Assembly: GCA_003563255.1 (NCBI GenBank)
Contig: PWSL01000337.1
Span: 1 to 15,392, forward strand
From: Desulfonatronospira sp.
GTDB lineage: Bacteria > Desulfobacterota > Desulfovibrionia > Desulfovibrionales > Desulfonatronovibrionaceae
Length of the DNA stretch: 15,392 nucleotides
Direction: 5' to 3'
Shown here: positions 6,192 to 15,392 of the stretch, in pieces
Layout of the letters: the number at the start of each line of letters is the position of its first letter
How positions within the stretch are numbered: position 1 is the first letter of the stretch
Program-made: the position numbers and the translations under genes
Notes under the pieces: generated by a model
What the model saw: the letters and a program-made list of their open reading frames with translations, nothing else
The model's database searches: none
What the model was told of the DNA's origin: nothing

Positions 6192-6220
6192 TGGACAGCT
6201 GAATATTTTAAAAATATAAC
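6192..6220 (+). promoter_or_regulatory. Candidate sigma70 promoter of proA
   Basis: TGGACA (6192-6197) and TATAAC (6215-6220) are separated by 17 bp; each matches the consensus at 5 of 6 positions. A start site near 6227 would leave a 50-nt leader before the proA ATG at 6277. No operator or riboswitch-like structure is visible in that leader. Confidence 0.5.
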
Positions 6221-6276
6221 AATTCCAGCATGTTGCGCTAGAACTTTTGACTGTCAAGTGATATATGGAGGTTTAA

Positions 6277-7536
6277 ATGAACTTGGAACAACAGGTAAGA
6301 GATATTGCTCTAAAGGCCCGTGAAGCCGGCAGGCTCATGGCCAGAGCCGATTCGGAAAAGAAAAACAGGGCCCTGGAAATACTGGCGGATCTGCTGGAAC
6401 AAAAGAGCGGCAAAATCCTTGAGGCCAATATCAAAGACGTCCATGAAGCGGAAAATAGAGGCCTGGACAAAGCCAGGGTGGAAAGGCTGAAACTGGACTC
6501 CGGGGCTGTAAAATCCATGGCAGGGGCCTGCAGGGAAGTGGCTGCCATGCATGACCCGGTAGGGGGGATTGAGTCCATGCACAGAAGACCCAGCGGCATC
6601 ACTGTGGGCAGAATGCGCATTCCCCTGGGCGTGGTGGCCATCATTTATGAATCCAGACCCAATGTTACCATAGACGCGGCCATCCTGTGTCTCAAGGCGG
6701 GCAATGCCGTGATATTAAGGGGCGGATCCGAGGCGGCCAATTCCAATGAGGCCCTGGCCGGTTTCATATCCATGGCCCTGGCCCAGAGCGGACTTTCCGA
6801 AAACGGGGTCTGCAGCCTGCCATCCACAGACCGGGAAGCAGTGCGTATTATGCTCAAGCAGGACGACTGCATAGACGTGGTCATCCCCAGGGGCGGGGAG
6901 GGGCTTATCCGGGCCGTGGTCCAGGATGCAACCATGCCCGTCCTCAAGCATTACAAGGGAGTGTGCCACATCTATGTACACAACGACGCCGACCTGGACA
7001 GGGCTTTAGATATTGTCCAGAACGCCAAGGTTCAAAGGCCCGGGGTATGCAACGCCCTGGAATGCCTGCTTGTGCACTCTGACGTTGCAGGGGATTTTCT
7101 GCCCCGTTTGAGCTACAGGCTGGCGGGGGACCAGGTGGAGTACAGGGCCTGCGAAAAATCCCTGCCTTTGCTTGGAGATGCTGCAGGGCCTGCAGCTCCT
7201 GATGACTTCGGCCGCGAGTTTTTGTCTCTGACCATGGCTGTTCGCGTCGTAGACAGCCAGGACCAGGCCCAGGAGCATATAGATAAATTCGGTTCAGGAC
7301 ATTCCGAGGCCATCCTGACCAGGGACTACTCCAGTTCCATGCGGTTCCTGCGGGAAGTGGACGCATCCGCAGTCTTTGTCAACGCCTCCACCAGGTTTAA
7401 CGATGGAGGACAGTTCGGGCTGGGTGCCGAAATAGGCATATCCACCTCCAAGCTGCACGCATACGGACCCATGGGAGTGCGGGAACTCACCAGCACCAAG
7501 TTCGTGGTCCTGGGCGAAGGACAGATCCGCGGGTGA
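6277..7536 (+). CDS. proA: Glutamate-5-semialdehyde dehydrogenase
   Basis: The protein has 419 residues, the usual length for ProA (gamma-glutamyl phosphate reductase), the NADPH-dependent second step of proline biosynthesis in the cytoplasm. Hallmarks are GVVAIIYESRPNVTIDAA (about 111-128), LKAGNAVILRGGSEA (about 134-148), the catalytic Cys258 in QRPGVCNALE, and the C-terminal TSTKFVVLGEGQIRG. The ATG has GGAGG 7 nt upstream, and a sigma70-like promoter lies 57-85 bp upstream. proB, the partner kinase gene, is not in the window. A G-rich 133-bp spacer separates it from ligA, so co-transcription is possible. The assignment is very secure. Confidence 0.97.
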   Translation: MNLEQQVRDIALKAREAGRLMARADSEKKNRALEILADLLEQKSGKILEANIKDVHEAENRGLDKARVERLKLDSGAVKSMAGACREVAAMHDPVGGIESMHRRPSGITVGRMRIPLGVVAIIYESRPNVTIDAAILCLKAGNAVILRGGSEAANSNEALAGFISMALAQSGLSENGVCSLPSTDREAVRIMLKQDDCIDVVIPRGGEGLIRAVVQDATMPVLKHYKGVCHIYVHNDADLDRALDIVQNAKVQRPGVCNALECLLVHSDVAGDFLPRLSYRLAGDQVEYRACEKSLPLLGDAAGPAAPDDFGREFLSLTMAVRVVDSQDQAQEHIDKFGSGHSEAILTRDYSSSMRFLREVDASAVFVNASTRFNDGGQFGLGAEIGISTSKLHAYGPMGVRELTSTKFVVLGEGQIRG

Positions 7537-7552
7537 TCCTGGGGCATGGGAA

Positions 7553-7640
7553 AGAAGTATGCAGGTATGGGAGTATCGGTGTATGGGAGTGGGAAAAGGC
7601 TGTGTTCGGGTGTGGGAATCTGGGCGTGTGGGAGTATGTA
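7553..7640 (+). repeat. Degenerate G-rich minisatellite with G-quadruplex motif
   Basis: The proA-ligA spacer is built of degenerate GTATGGGAGT or GTGTGGGCGT units. Four GGG tracts at 7608-7610, 7614-7616, 7622-7624 and 7630-7632, with loops of 3, 5 and 5 nt, form a canonical G-quadruplex pattern on the coding strand; two more GGG tracts lie at 7585 and 7591. The last tract ends 37 nt before the ligA start. Confidence 0.75.
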
Positions 7641-7654
7641 AACCTGGATTTTGA

Positions 7655-9709
<2,055 letters not shown>

Positions 9710-9813
9710 TTTCTGTTTGCAGTGATTTTTTAACCGAATACCAATCGTACACGCCACCAGGTTTTATTACTTACCCCAGCAAGATTTTTAACGGCAAATT
9801 TCAAGGAGGTATT

Positions 9814-10596
9814 ATGCAGACACAAGTCATAGTTATGGGTGCCGGGGGGCGCATGGGCGGTACCATTTCCAGACTGGCCATGGAGGATTCCCAGGTGGAC
9901 CTGGTGGGTGCGGTTGAAACACAAGGGAAACTGGACACCCTGAAAGGCCTGTCATGCATGGTGCAAAGCGATTTGTCCAAGATACTTCAGGCCTACCCTG
10001 AAGCCATAGTGATTGATTTTACAGTTCCTGAGACAAGCCTGGACACCGCTGAAAAATGTTCCAGTGCCGGGGCTGCGGCTGTAATCGGCACCACCGGCTT
10101 CAGCGCGGAACAGACCGTAAAGCTTCAGGACCTGGCTGTATCCACCAGGATTTTCTGGGCCCCGAATATGAGTGTGGGAATTAATGTTCTGATCCAGATA
10201 CTGCCGGAGCTTCTCAAAAGCCTCGGGGAAAAATATGACCTGGAGATAATGGAGATCCATCACAAGTTTAAAAAAGACGCCCCGTCCGGTACTGCTGTAA
10301 AGCTGGCCCAGATACTGGCTGAAACCAGGGGGCTTAATATGGACCAAAACGGGGTATATGCCCGTCATGGCATCATCGGGGAGAGAGGCAAGGACGAAAT
10401 CGGGGTGCAGACCCTGCGCGGGGGTGACGTGGTAGGTGAGCACACCTTTTACTTCCTGGGTCCAGGGGAAAGAGTGGAAGTTACTCACAGGGCCCACTCC
10501 CGGGAGACATTTGCTCAAGGAGCTCTCAGGGCCGCGCACTGGCTTGCAGGGCAAAAACCCGGGAAACTGTACTCCATGGCTGATATCTTTGCATAA
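9814..10596 (+). CDS. dapB: 4-hydroxy-tetrahydrodipicolinate reductase
   Basis: The protein has 260 residues. DapB reduces hydroxy-tetrahydrodipicolinate in the lysine/diaminopimelate pathway, which supplies peptidoglycan. An N-terminal NAD(P)-binding loop GAGGRMGG (9-16), FTVPET, GTTGFSAEQ and APNMSVGIN are all family features; the catalytic stretch EIHHKFKKDAPSGTA has His149/His150 and Lys153. The C-terminus with GERVEVTHRAHSRETFAQGA is complete. The ATG at 9814 has an excellent AAGGAGGT upstream. It follows ligA by 104 bp, a gap without strong terminator structure, so a ligA-dapB transcript is possible. No oddities seen. Confidence 0.97.
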   Translation: MQTQVIVMGAGGRMGGTISRLAMEDSQVDLVGAVETQGKLDTLKGLSCMVQSDLSKILQAYPEAIVIDFTVPETSLDTAEKCSSAGAAAVIGTTGFSAEQTVKLQDLAVSTRIFWAPNMSVGINVLIQILPELLKSLGEKYDLEIMEIHHKFKKDAPSGTAVKLAQILAETRGLNMDQNGVYARHGIIGERGKDEIGVQTLRGGDVVGEHTFYFLGPGERVEVTHRAHSRETFAQGALRAAHWLAGQKPGKLYSMADIFA

Positions 10597-10642
10597 GCTC
10601 TGTCCTGCAGGGTTACCATTCCGGGGATGCCGCAATCGGCCA

Positions 10643-10680
10643 TTAGGCGCTCCTGAAACCCTGTCATAAAAAACATGAAA
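10643..10680 (-). repeat. R-type intergenic repeat, copy 5 (inverted)
   Basis: On the minus strand this reads TTTCATGTTTTTTATGACAG, GGTTTCAGGAGCGCCTAA. It matches the R-type units, but in opposite orientation to the other four and downstream of dapB rather than upstream of a gene. Confidence 0.75.
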
Positions 10681-10684
10681 CTTA

Positions 10685-10867
10685 GACAGGATTAACCACG
10701 CCAAAGACGCGTGGCAGGCATAGATTGACAGGATAAGCAATCAGCGGCCGGAAGCCGCAGATTGCATTAGCCATCGCCAGAGGCGAGTGATTACCTTTTG
10801 GCCTGGCTTCCGGCCAGGACAAAAATGGTTTTCTCTTAATCAATCTCTTAATCCTGTTAATCCTGTC
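10685..10867. repeat. 183-bp multi-branched structured repeat
   Basis: The outer perfect 10-bp inverted repeat GACAGGATTA (10685-10694) and TAATCCTGTC (10858-10867) encloses four separate hairpins: 10696-10714 (6-bp stem), 10737-10765 (11 pairs with one A-A mismatch), 10774-10786 (5-bp stem) and 10802-10818 (6-bp stem). The second and fourth share complementary words (GGCCGGAAGCC and GGCTTCCGGCC). No ORF. It resembles dispersed repeats built on AATCCTGTTAATCCTGTC. Confidence 0.7.
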
Positions 10868-10890
10868 AAAAAAGATCTTTTCTATATTGG

Positions 10891-10933
10891 GTTGCGGGCA
10901 TAGCCCGCCTTGGGCTTTTGTTCTTAAACAATT
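10891..10933 (-). repeat. GCGGGC palindrome and TTTTGTTCTT module, interrupted repeat
   Basis: GCGGGC-ATA-GCCCGC (10894-10908) is a member of the dispersed GCGGGC family. The following GGCTTTTGTTCTTAAACAAT module (10913-10933) matches 1500-1520 at 20 of 21 positions; at this locus its continuation is displaced by the 259-bp element that follows. Confidence 0.75.
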
Positions 10934-11200
10934 GTAACTATTCACCATGGTCCGGGAACTTTGCAAACAGGACGTAAAAACTCACTCCAAGGAAGCGTAA
11001 ATCAAAACCTATACACTGGTTTGATAACCAGGATATATGCTGTAACATGCCTTGAATCAGGTTCGGTGTTTTACGGCTTTGATTAACGCTTCCTACGTCG
11101 TTCAGACAGTTTACGCCCAGTTTGCAAAGCCCCCGGACCATGAATCCGCAACCAGGCGCTTTATCCAGCAGAAGCAGCTGGAGAATAGTTATACACAATT
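10926..11200. mobile_element. 259-bp inverted-repeat element inserted in another repeat
   Basis: The element proper is 10934-11192. Its ends are GTAACTATTC (left) and the inverted ATAACTATTC (right, 9 of 10). Most of its length is a long imperfect palindrome: CATGGTCCGGG, CTTTGCAAAC and GGAAGCGT blocks recur inverted in the right half. Flanking 8-mers AAACAATT (10926-10933) and ACACAATT (11193-11200) agree at 7 of 8, like an aged target duplication. Removing the element restores the uninterrupted repeat seen at 1500-1560. An 86-codon minus-strand ORF inside lacks any family features. Confidence 0.7.
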
Positions 11201-11210
11201 AACAATTAAC

Positions 11211-11262
11211 TGATATCAATTTCTTGTTTTTTTTATGACAGGGTCTCAGGAGTAAGTCACTT
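11211..11262 (+). repeat. R-type intergenic repeat, copy 3
   Basis: TGATATCAATTTCTTG, T-run, ATGACAGGGTCTCAGGAG, TAAGTCACTTA. It ends 31 bp before the DUF4390 start codon. Two TACAAT hexamers follow at 11266 and 11276, but no matching -35 box is convincing. Confidence 0.8.
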
Positions 11263-11293
11263 ACATACAATCCATTACAATTAGATTTTTTCA

Positions 11294-11860
11294 ATGCATA
11301 AAACTTTCGGATACTTATTGTTGTTTTGCCTGGTCATGGGAGTGTTTCTGCTGCATGCAGGTAATGTCAGGGCCCAGACGCTGGATTTTTCCAGTTTTCT
11401 CATCGACACCCATAAAGATCACCTGGTGGCTGTGTTCTCCATTGATATCCAGGATTTTGAGAAAATCCGGGATGCCATGCATGACGGTAACAAGATGAGT
11501 ATGCATTGTTCAATCCAGTTGTACAGGCACAGGACGCTTTTCTGGAATAAAAAAATTCACGAGAAGACTATTGTAATTGACCTGGAAAAAGACCTTCTTA
11601 CAGGAGAATATCTGATTATATTCCCAGATAAGACATATAAGCTCCAGGAATTAAAAGAAGATAGCTTTGATGCCCTTTTTAAAGATATGAGCATAAATCT
11701 TTCTCCCCTGGAAAAAATAACTCCTGGAAGAAATTACAGGCTCCAGATAGGCATAAGGGTTATTTCCAGAGATGTTCCCAAGTGGATAAAAGCTACCCTT
11801 TTTTTTCTTCCCTGGGATATAATCAAGGAAGTAAAGTACGAGATGGATTTTTCTTTTTGA
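11294..11860 (+). CDS. DUF4390 domain-containing exported protein
   Basis: The protein has 188 residues. An N-terminal signal peptide (MHKTFGYLLLFCLVMGVFLL, with a likely cut after VRA at residue 27) is followed by a beta-rich domain fitting DUF4390: SIQLYRHRTLFWNKKI (about 74-89), YLIIFPDKTY, YRLQIGIRVISRDVPKWIKA (about 156-175) and the closing FFLPWDIIKEVKYEMDFSF. The family has no known reaction. DUF4390 genes are commonly found just upstream of NtrY-type kinases, as here (84-bp gap), suggesting a periplasmic partner for the sensor; that role is inference. The start has no recognisable ribosome site, so initiation may be weak. Lys-rich and more A/T-rich than its neighbours. Confidence 0.82.
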   Translation: MHKTFGYLLLFCLVMGVFLLHAGNVRAQTLDFSSFLIDTHKDHLVAVFSIDIQDFEKIRDAMHDGNKMSMHCSIQLYRHRTLFWNKKIHEKTIVIDLEKDLLTGEYLIIFPDKTYKLQELKEDSFDALFKDMSINLSPLEKITPGRNYRLQIGIRVISRDVPKWIKATLFFLPWDIIKEVKYEMDFSF

Positions 11861-11944
11861 AAAAGGGGACCAGTATCAGCTGGAGAGCGCCTAACTGAAT
11901 TTCTATATTCACAGACGTAGAACCTATGAGTTCAGAGTTAAAAA

Positions 11945-14170
11945 GTGAGCCAAAATACCATTGCGGTTTCCCAGCCCGACTCCAAGGAAAGGCGCAGAAG
12001 GCGTAAAGAGATCTACATAGCCCTTGCAGCCGCAGGACTCATCGGCCTTTTAACCTGGATCGAACTGCATTTTTTCGGCGTAGAGTCTTATCTCTTCCTG
12101 GCTTTCTTCAACCTCAACCTGATTCTTCTGCTGCTGGTACTTTTCCTGGTTCTTCGCAACATTTTCAAGCTGGTTATTGAACGTAAGCGTAAAGTCCTTG
12201 GGTCTAAACTAAGGACCCGGCTTGTAATGACCTTTCTTGCCCTGTCCATTGTGCCCACCCTGCTGATGTTTTTTATTGCGGTTCGTTTTGTCCATACTTC
12301 TGTTAACTACTGGTTTCAGGAACAGGTCGGCCAGTCCATGCAACAGGCCCTGGAGGTGGGCCAGGTGTTTTATTCTTCCGTCAAGCAAGGCCTTGAAGTT
12401 CGCTCCGAAGTTACCCTGGAACAGATTAGAACCCAGCGTTACCTGTGGGGCGGACCTGGAATGGGCAATTTCCTGGAAGGCAAAAAGGCTGCAGAACATG
12501 ACCTTACCCTGGTGGGGATCGTCAGTCCATCCCTTAAAGAGCAAAACTGGTACGCGGATGAGGAATGGCAGGTTTACTGGCCTGAAATAAAACAGAACGT
12601 TCCCTGGAATGAACTTCTGGAGAGTCCTGGGTACTGGACCGGCATGTGGTCCAGCGAGGAATCCGGGGACCTGGTGATGGGAATCATGCCAGTGGATGAG
12701 GCCAGGACAGGGTTTCTGGTGATGGGACAGACTTTGGAACCGGGGCTTATGGCCAGGCTGGAGGGAATTGTTCAGGGCATTGAAGAGTACCGCAAGCTGG
12801 AAACCATAAAAAATCCCATGAAGACCGCCCTGTATACCATCCTGGGATTGATTACCCTGCTGATTCTTTTTGGATCCACCTGGTTCGGGTTCAAGCTTTC
12901 CAGGGAAATATCCGCGCCGGTTCAGGCCCTGGCCGAAGGGACCGAGAGGGTAGCCAGAGGAGATTTGGGGGTGCGCCTCCAGGATCAGTCTGATGATGAA
13001 TTGGGGCTGCTGGTGCAATCCTTCAACAAGATGGCCAGGGACCTGGAAAAGAGCCAGAACAGCCTGACCCGGGCTAATGTGCGCCTGGCAAGCCAGAACC
13101 AGGAACTGGAGTCCAGGGGCAGGTATATGCATGCAGTCCTGGACAATATCACCGCCGGAGTCGTCTCCTTGAACCACGAAGGCAGGATAACCACAGTGAA
13201 CAAGGCTGCGGAATGTATTCTTGGAATAGACAGCCGCAAGGTATTAGGGCATTATCCCCTGGATATGGTGGGGGGGGAATACGGCAAACTGATAGAGGAA
13301 TTGTTGAATCAGCTGCATGACCTCCCTGAATCGCAGTGGCAGAGGCAGCTGGAGCTTGAAGTGAAGGGCCGCATTGTCAAGATAATGGTAAATGCCGTGA
13401 TCCTGAGAGGTGAACAAGGGGACTACTACGGTATCGTGGCTGTGTTTGAAGACATTACTGAACTGGAAAAAATGCAGAGACTGGCTGCATGGAGAGAAGT
13501 GGCCAGGCGCATAGCCCACGAGATCAAAAATCCTTTGACCCCCATAAAACTGTCTGCTCAGAGACTGGAGAAAAAGTTCGCATCCAGAGTGCAGGATGCT
13601 TCCTTTGAACAGAGTACGCAGCTGATTATCAGACAGGTGGAAAACCTCCAGCAAATGGTCAGGGAATTTTCTTCTTTTGCCAAGCTTCCTGAGGTCAGGC
13701 CAAGGCCTGATTGTATCAAGAGCCTGGTGGAAGAACTGGTGAACATGTTTGCCCAGAGTCACAGGCATATCAAGTGGGAACTGACTGTTGCTCCGGATAT
13801 CCCAGGTTTCAGTTTTGACCGCGAAGCCATGAAAAGGGTGTTTTTGAATATATTTCTGAATGCAGTAGAAGCAATTGATAAAAGCCGGGACGCTGAGGTT
13901 GCCATCGACCTGGATTATGATGTCCAGCTTAACAGGGTTTTCGTGCAGGTGGCGGACAATGGCCCGGGACTTAGTTCCGAAGAAAGGGCCAAGCTTTTCG
14001 AGCCCTATTATTCCAGCAAAAAAGAAGGAACCGGCCTGGGGTTGGCAATAGCGAAATCCATTGTTTCTGACCACGGGGGATATGTCAGGGTCAAGAGAAA
14101 CCAGCCCAGGGGCACCATATTTGTTGTTGAGCTACCGGTGCGCAACCCCGAAAGTATAAATATCGCCTGA
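11945..14170 (+). CDS. NtrY-like membrane sensor histidine kinase
   Basis: The protein has 741 residues. A basic N-terminus (KERRRRRKE) is followed by membrane helices at about 22-42, 48-72 and 93-115, an extracytoplasmic region of about 175 residues, and a fourth helix at about 294-314. Then come a HAMP linker (315-369), a short coiled coil, a PAS domain (about 392-505), HisKA with the phosphoacceptor His525 in RRIAHEIKNPLTPIKLSAQR, and a HATPase with N-box (FLNAVEA), G1 (DNGPGL) and G2 (GTGLGLAIAKS). This is the NtrY architecture, used elsewhere in nitrogen or envelope signalling. The start is GTG at 11945; an ATG at 11926 is in another frame. Catalytic motifs are intact. No NtrX-type sigma54 regulator is next to it; the downstream gene has a degenerate receiver instead. 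The signal sensed is unknown. Confidence 0.9.
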   Translation: MSQNTIAVSQPDSKERRRRRKEIYIALAAAGLIGLLTWIELHFFGVESYLFLAFFNLNLILLLLVLFLVLRNIFKLVIERKRKVLGSKLRTRLVMTFLALSIVPTLLMFFIAVRFVHTSVNYWFQEQVGQSMQQALEVGQVFYSSVKQGLEVRSEVTLEQIRTQRYLWGGPGMGNFLEGKKAAEHDLTLVGIVSPSLKEQNWYADEEWQVYWPEIKQNVPWNELLESPGYWTGMWSSEESGDLVMGIMPVDEARTGFLVMGQTLEPGLMARLEGIVQGIEEYRKLETIKNPMKTALYTILGLITLLILFGSTWFGFKLSREISAPVQALAEGTERVARGDLGVRLQDQSDDELGLLVQSFNKMARDLEKSQNSLTRANVRLASQNQELESRGRYMHAVLDNITAGVVSLNHEGRITTVNKAAECILGIDSRKVLGHYPLDMVGGEYGKLIEELLNQLHDLPESQWQRQLELEVKGRIVKIMVNAVILRGEQGDYYGIVAVFEDITELEKMQRLAAWREVARRIAHEIKNPLTPIKLSAQRLEKKFASRVQDASFEQSTQLIIRQVENLQQMVREFSSFAKLPEVRPRPDCIKSLVEELVNMFAQSHRHIKWELTVAPDIPGFSFDREAMKRVFLNIFLNAVEAIDKSRDAEVAIDLDYDVQLNRVFVQVADNGPGLSSEERAKLFEPYYSSKKEGTGLGLAIAKSIVSDHGGYVRVKRNQPRGTIFVVELPVRNPESINIA

Positions 14171-14172
14171 GT

Positions 14173-14222
14173 CAAATTTTTTCTTGTTTTTTGCTGACAG
14201 GGTTTCAGGAGTAAATCACTAA
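14173..14222 (+). repeat. R-type intergenic repeat, copy 4
   Basis: TTTTTTCTTGTTTTTTGCTG, ACAGGGTTTCAGGAGTAAAT, CACTAA. It lies between the kinase gene and the next gene, beginning 2 bp after the kinase stop codon, inside what would otherwise look like an operon gap. Confidence 0.8.
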
Positions 14223-14273
14223 CGAAGAAAACCACAGCCCGGCAATCTGAAGTTTGCAGGGGAGGGTGCTTTT

Positions 14274-15230
14274 TTGGTCAACTGCAAGACAGAAACAATA
14301 ATGGTCCTGGAGCATGACCATCACAGGGCTTTGGATATAGCAGACAATTTGAAATCCTGGGGCATGACCCCATTGGTTTGCGACAGTCATTTCAAAGCCC
14401 TGGAAAAGACAGAAGAGCAACACTTTTCCGTTATCCTGGCCTGTATGGAGGATACCGGCATCGACGGCCTGGAGTTTTGCCGTATATTGAAAAATCGTCA
14501 ACAACTGGGAAGGATGGGTTTTACATTTATAATCCTCATGGGAGAAAACCACCACCGCATTGATATTTGTGAAAGCCGGGAGGGGGTGGACGATTTCATT
14601 ATCCACCCATTCCTGGACTGCGAGCTCAAGTGGCGGATCATGTCAGGCCTGGCCAGGCAAAGAGAATATCACGAGAGTCTGACCTCCTCCCTGTTCGATC
14701 CCGCTACACTTGTCCTGAACGAAAAGGGCCTGAAAAAAGTCCTTTACCAGGAAGTGAATCGTCTGGGACGAAAACAAGGTTTTCTTTCTCTGGCAGTACT
14801 GGATTTCAGGGAGCGGGACATGATGGAATTAAGCCTCGGAACAGGTCTTTGCAGGTGGGCCAAGGAGGAAGTTCTGAAATCCATGAAGGACAGGCTGCGC
14901 AACTATGATCAGTTGGCCAGGACAGACCTGGACCGGATATGTATAATCTCAGGAGAAAACAGTATAGAGGGCATAACCGGTCTTTTAAACAGAATTTCCG
15001 GCTTTATGACAAATCTGGATTTTAAAGCGGCCGTGGTGAATGATTTTGACCTGTCTCTTGGGGGTGCCTATGTAAGTCTGCAGGTCAAGAGCACATATGA
15101 TAACATGGGCGTCTGTGCAGAGCATATGTACGACTGGATTTCAGAAATCATTGATTTTTCTGGTTCCTCCAGGGGATACACGGGACACCTGGACGAAAGC
15201 GGCCTGCATATACAAAGCGTTTCCAGCTGA
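14274..15230 (+). CDS. Degenerate receiver plus degenerate GGDEF-like protein
   Basis: The protein has 318 residues from TTG at 14274 (GGAGGG 8 nt upstream). Residues 7-125 align by eye with a receiver domain: IMVLEHD at beta1, ILACMEDTGIDGLEFCRIL at beta3 and GVDDFIIHPF at beta5. The phosphoacceptor Asp position is Cys57 and the conserved Lys is His111, so normal phosphorylation is unlikely. Residues about 140-240 resemble a GGDEF domain (DPATLVLNEKGLKKVL; LSLAVLDF; LRNYDQLARTD), but the signature GGDEF reads DLDRI (218-222), so cyclase activity is not expected. The last 75 residues keep the GGDEF-like fold pattern (LSLGGAYVSL) and then diverge. It sits 103 bp after the NtrY-like kinase, suggesting a scaffold or ligand-binding role in the same pathway. 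The GGDEF relationship is moderately sure; the receiver is surer. Confidence 0.72.
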   Translation: MVNCKTETIMVLEHDHHRALDIADNLKSWGMTPLVCDSHFKALEKTEEQHFSVILACMEDTGIDGLEFCRILKNRQQLGRMGFTFIILMGENHHRIDICESREGVDDFIIHPFLDCELKWRIMSGLARQREYHESLTSSLFDPATLVLNEKGLKKVLYQEVNRLGRKQGFLSLAVLDFRERDMMELSLGTGLCRWAKEEVLKSMKDRLRNYDQLARTDLDRICIISGENSIEGITGLLNRISGFMTNLDFKAAVVNDFDLSLGGAYVSLQVKSTYDNMGVCAEHMYDWISEIIDFSGSSRGYTGHLDESGLHIQSVSS

Positions 15231-15265
15231 CGGGCCCTGACCGCCTGACACTACTGCAAAAAATT

Positions 15266-15387
15266 TTTAAAGCGGGCTTTGCCCGCAACCCATTTTTTCT
15301 CACGCAAAGGCGCGAAGATCGCCAAGGAAGACAGGATAATTTTTTTCATTTGTCACTCGTTTCTCGTGACAAATGAAAAGGCAGCCT
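15266..15387. repeat. Right arm of long terminal inverted repeat
   Basis: 15277-15387 is the exact reverse complement of 1-111. It contains GCGGGC-TTT-GCCCGC (15272-15286) followed 6 nt later by T6, the CTCACGCAAAGGCG segment, and the 14-bp hairpin 15343-15356 with 15366-15379. The GC hairpin might end transcription of the preceding gene, whose stop is at 15230, but the gap before the T-run is against it. Confidence 0.9.
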
Positions 15388-15392
15388 TGTCC

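Noticed and set aside
10938..11198. 86-codon minus-strand ORF
   Set aside because: It lies wholly inside the inverted-repeat element and has no family features.
11926..11944. Upstream ATG for the NtrY-like kinase
   Set aside because: It is in a different reading frame from the kinase; GTG at 11945 opens the correct frame.

Overview
The window looks like a stretch of chromosome from a sulfate-reducing, Desulfovibrionales-like bacterium (formerly Deltaproteobacteria). This rests on protein flavour (a ProA/LigA/DapB housekeeping block, a multi-S1 protein, a DUF362 protein, a DUF4390 + NtrY-type kinase pair) and on intergenic regions full of small structured repeats. It is an inference from recall; no search was run.

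Layout. 1-428: repeats and terminator-like hairpins. 429-1394 (-): SprA-related putative metalloprotease. 1395-2102: a repeat-only region. 2103-2921 (+): DUF362 protein, closed by a strong hairpin, then a 156-bp MITE-like element with a perfect 8-bp target duplication (2999-3170). 3435-4862 (+): a protein with five S1 domains. 4863-5396: a REP-like hairpin and a short pilin-like remnant. 5397-5840 (+): YdcZ-type DMT transporter. 5841-6276: repeats and a good sigma70-like promoter for proA. 6277-10596 (+): proA, ligA, dapB. 10597-11293: a nest of repeats, including a second inverted-repeat element that has inserted into another repeat. 11294-15230 (+): DUF4390 protein, NtrY-like membrane histidine kinase, and a protein with a degenerate receiver and a degenerate GGDEF domain. 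15231-15392: a repeat arm matching the window start in inverted orientation over 111 identical bases.

How the genes relate. proA (proline), ligA (DNA repair and replication) and dapB (lysine/peptidoglycan) are core housekeeping functions. The last three genes look like a membrane-signalling cassette: an exported DUF4390 protein, a four-TM kinase, and a downstream protein whose phosphoacceptor Asp is Cys, whose conserved Lys is His, and whose GGDEF signature is lost. Where the kinase sends its phosphate is an open question.

The most notable features are the density and nesting of small mobile or structured repeats and the doubly degenerate receiver-GGDEF protein. No CRISPR array, tRNA, rRNA or intact transposase was found. 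Both ends are the same multi-copy-type repeat, so the window may be a contig whose assembly stopped at that repeat.
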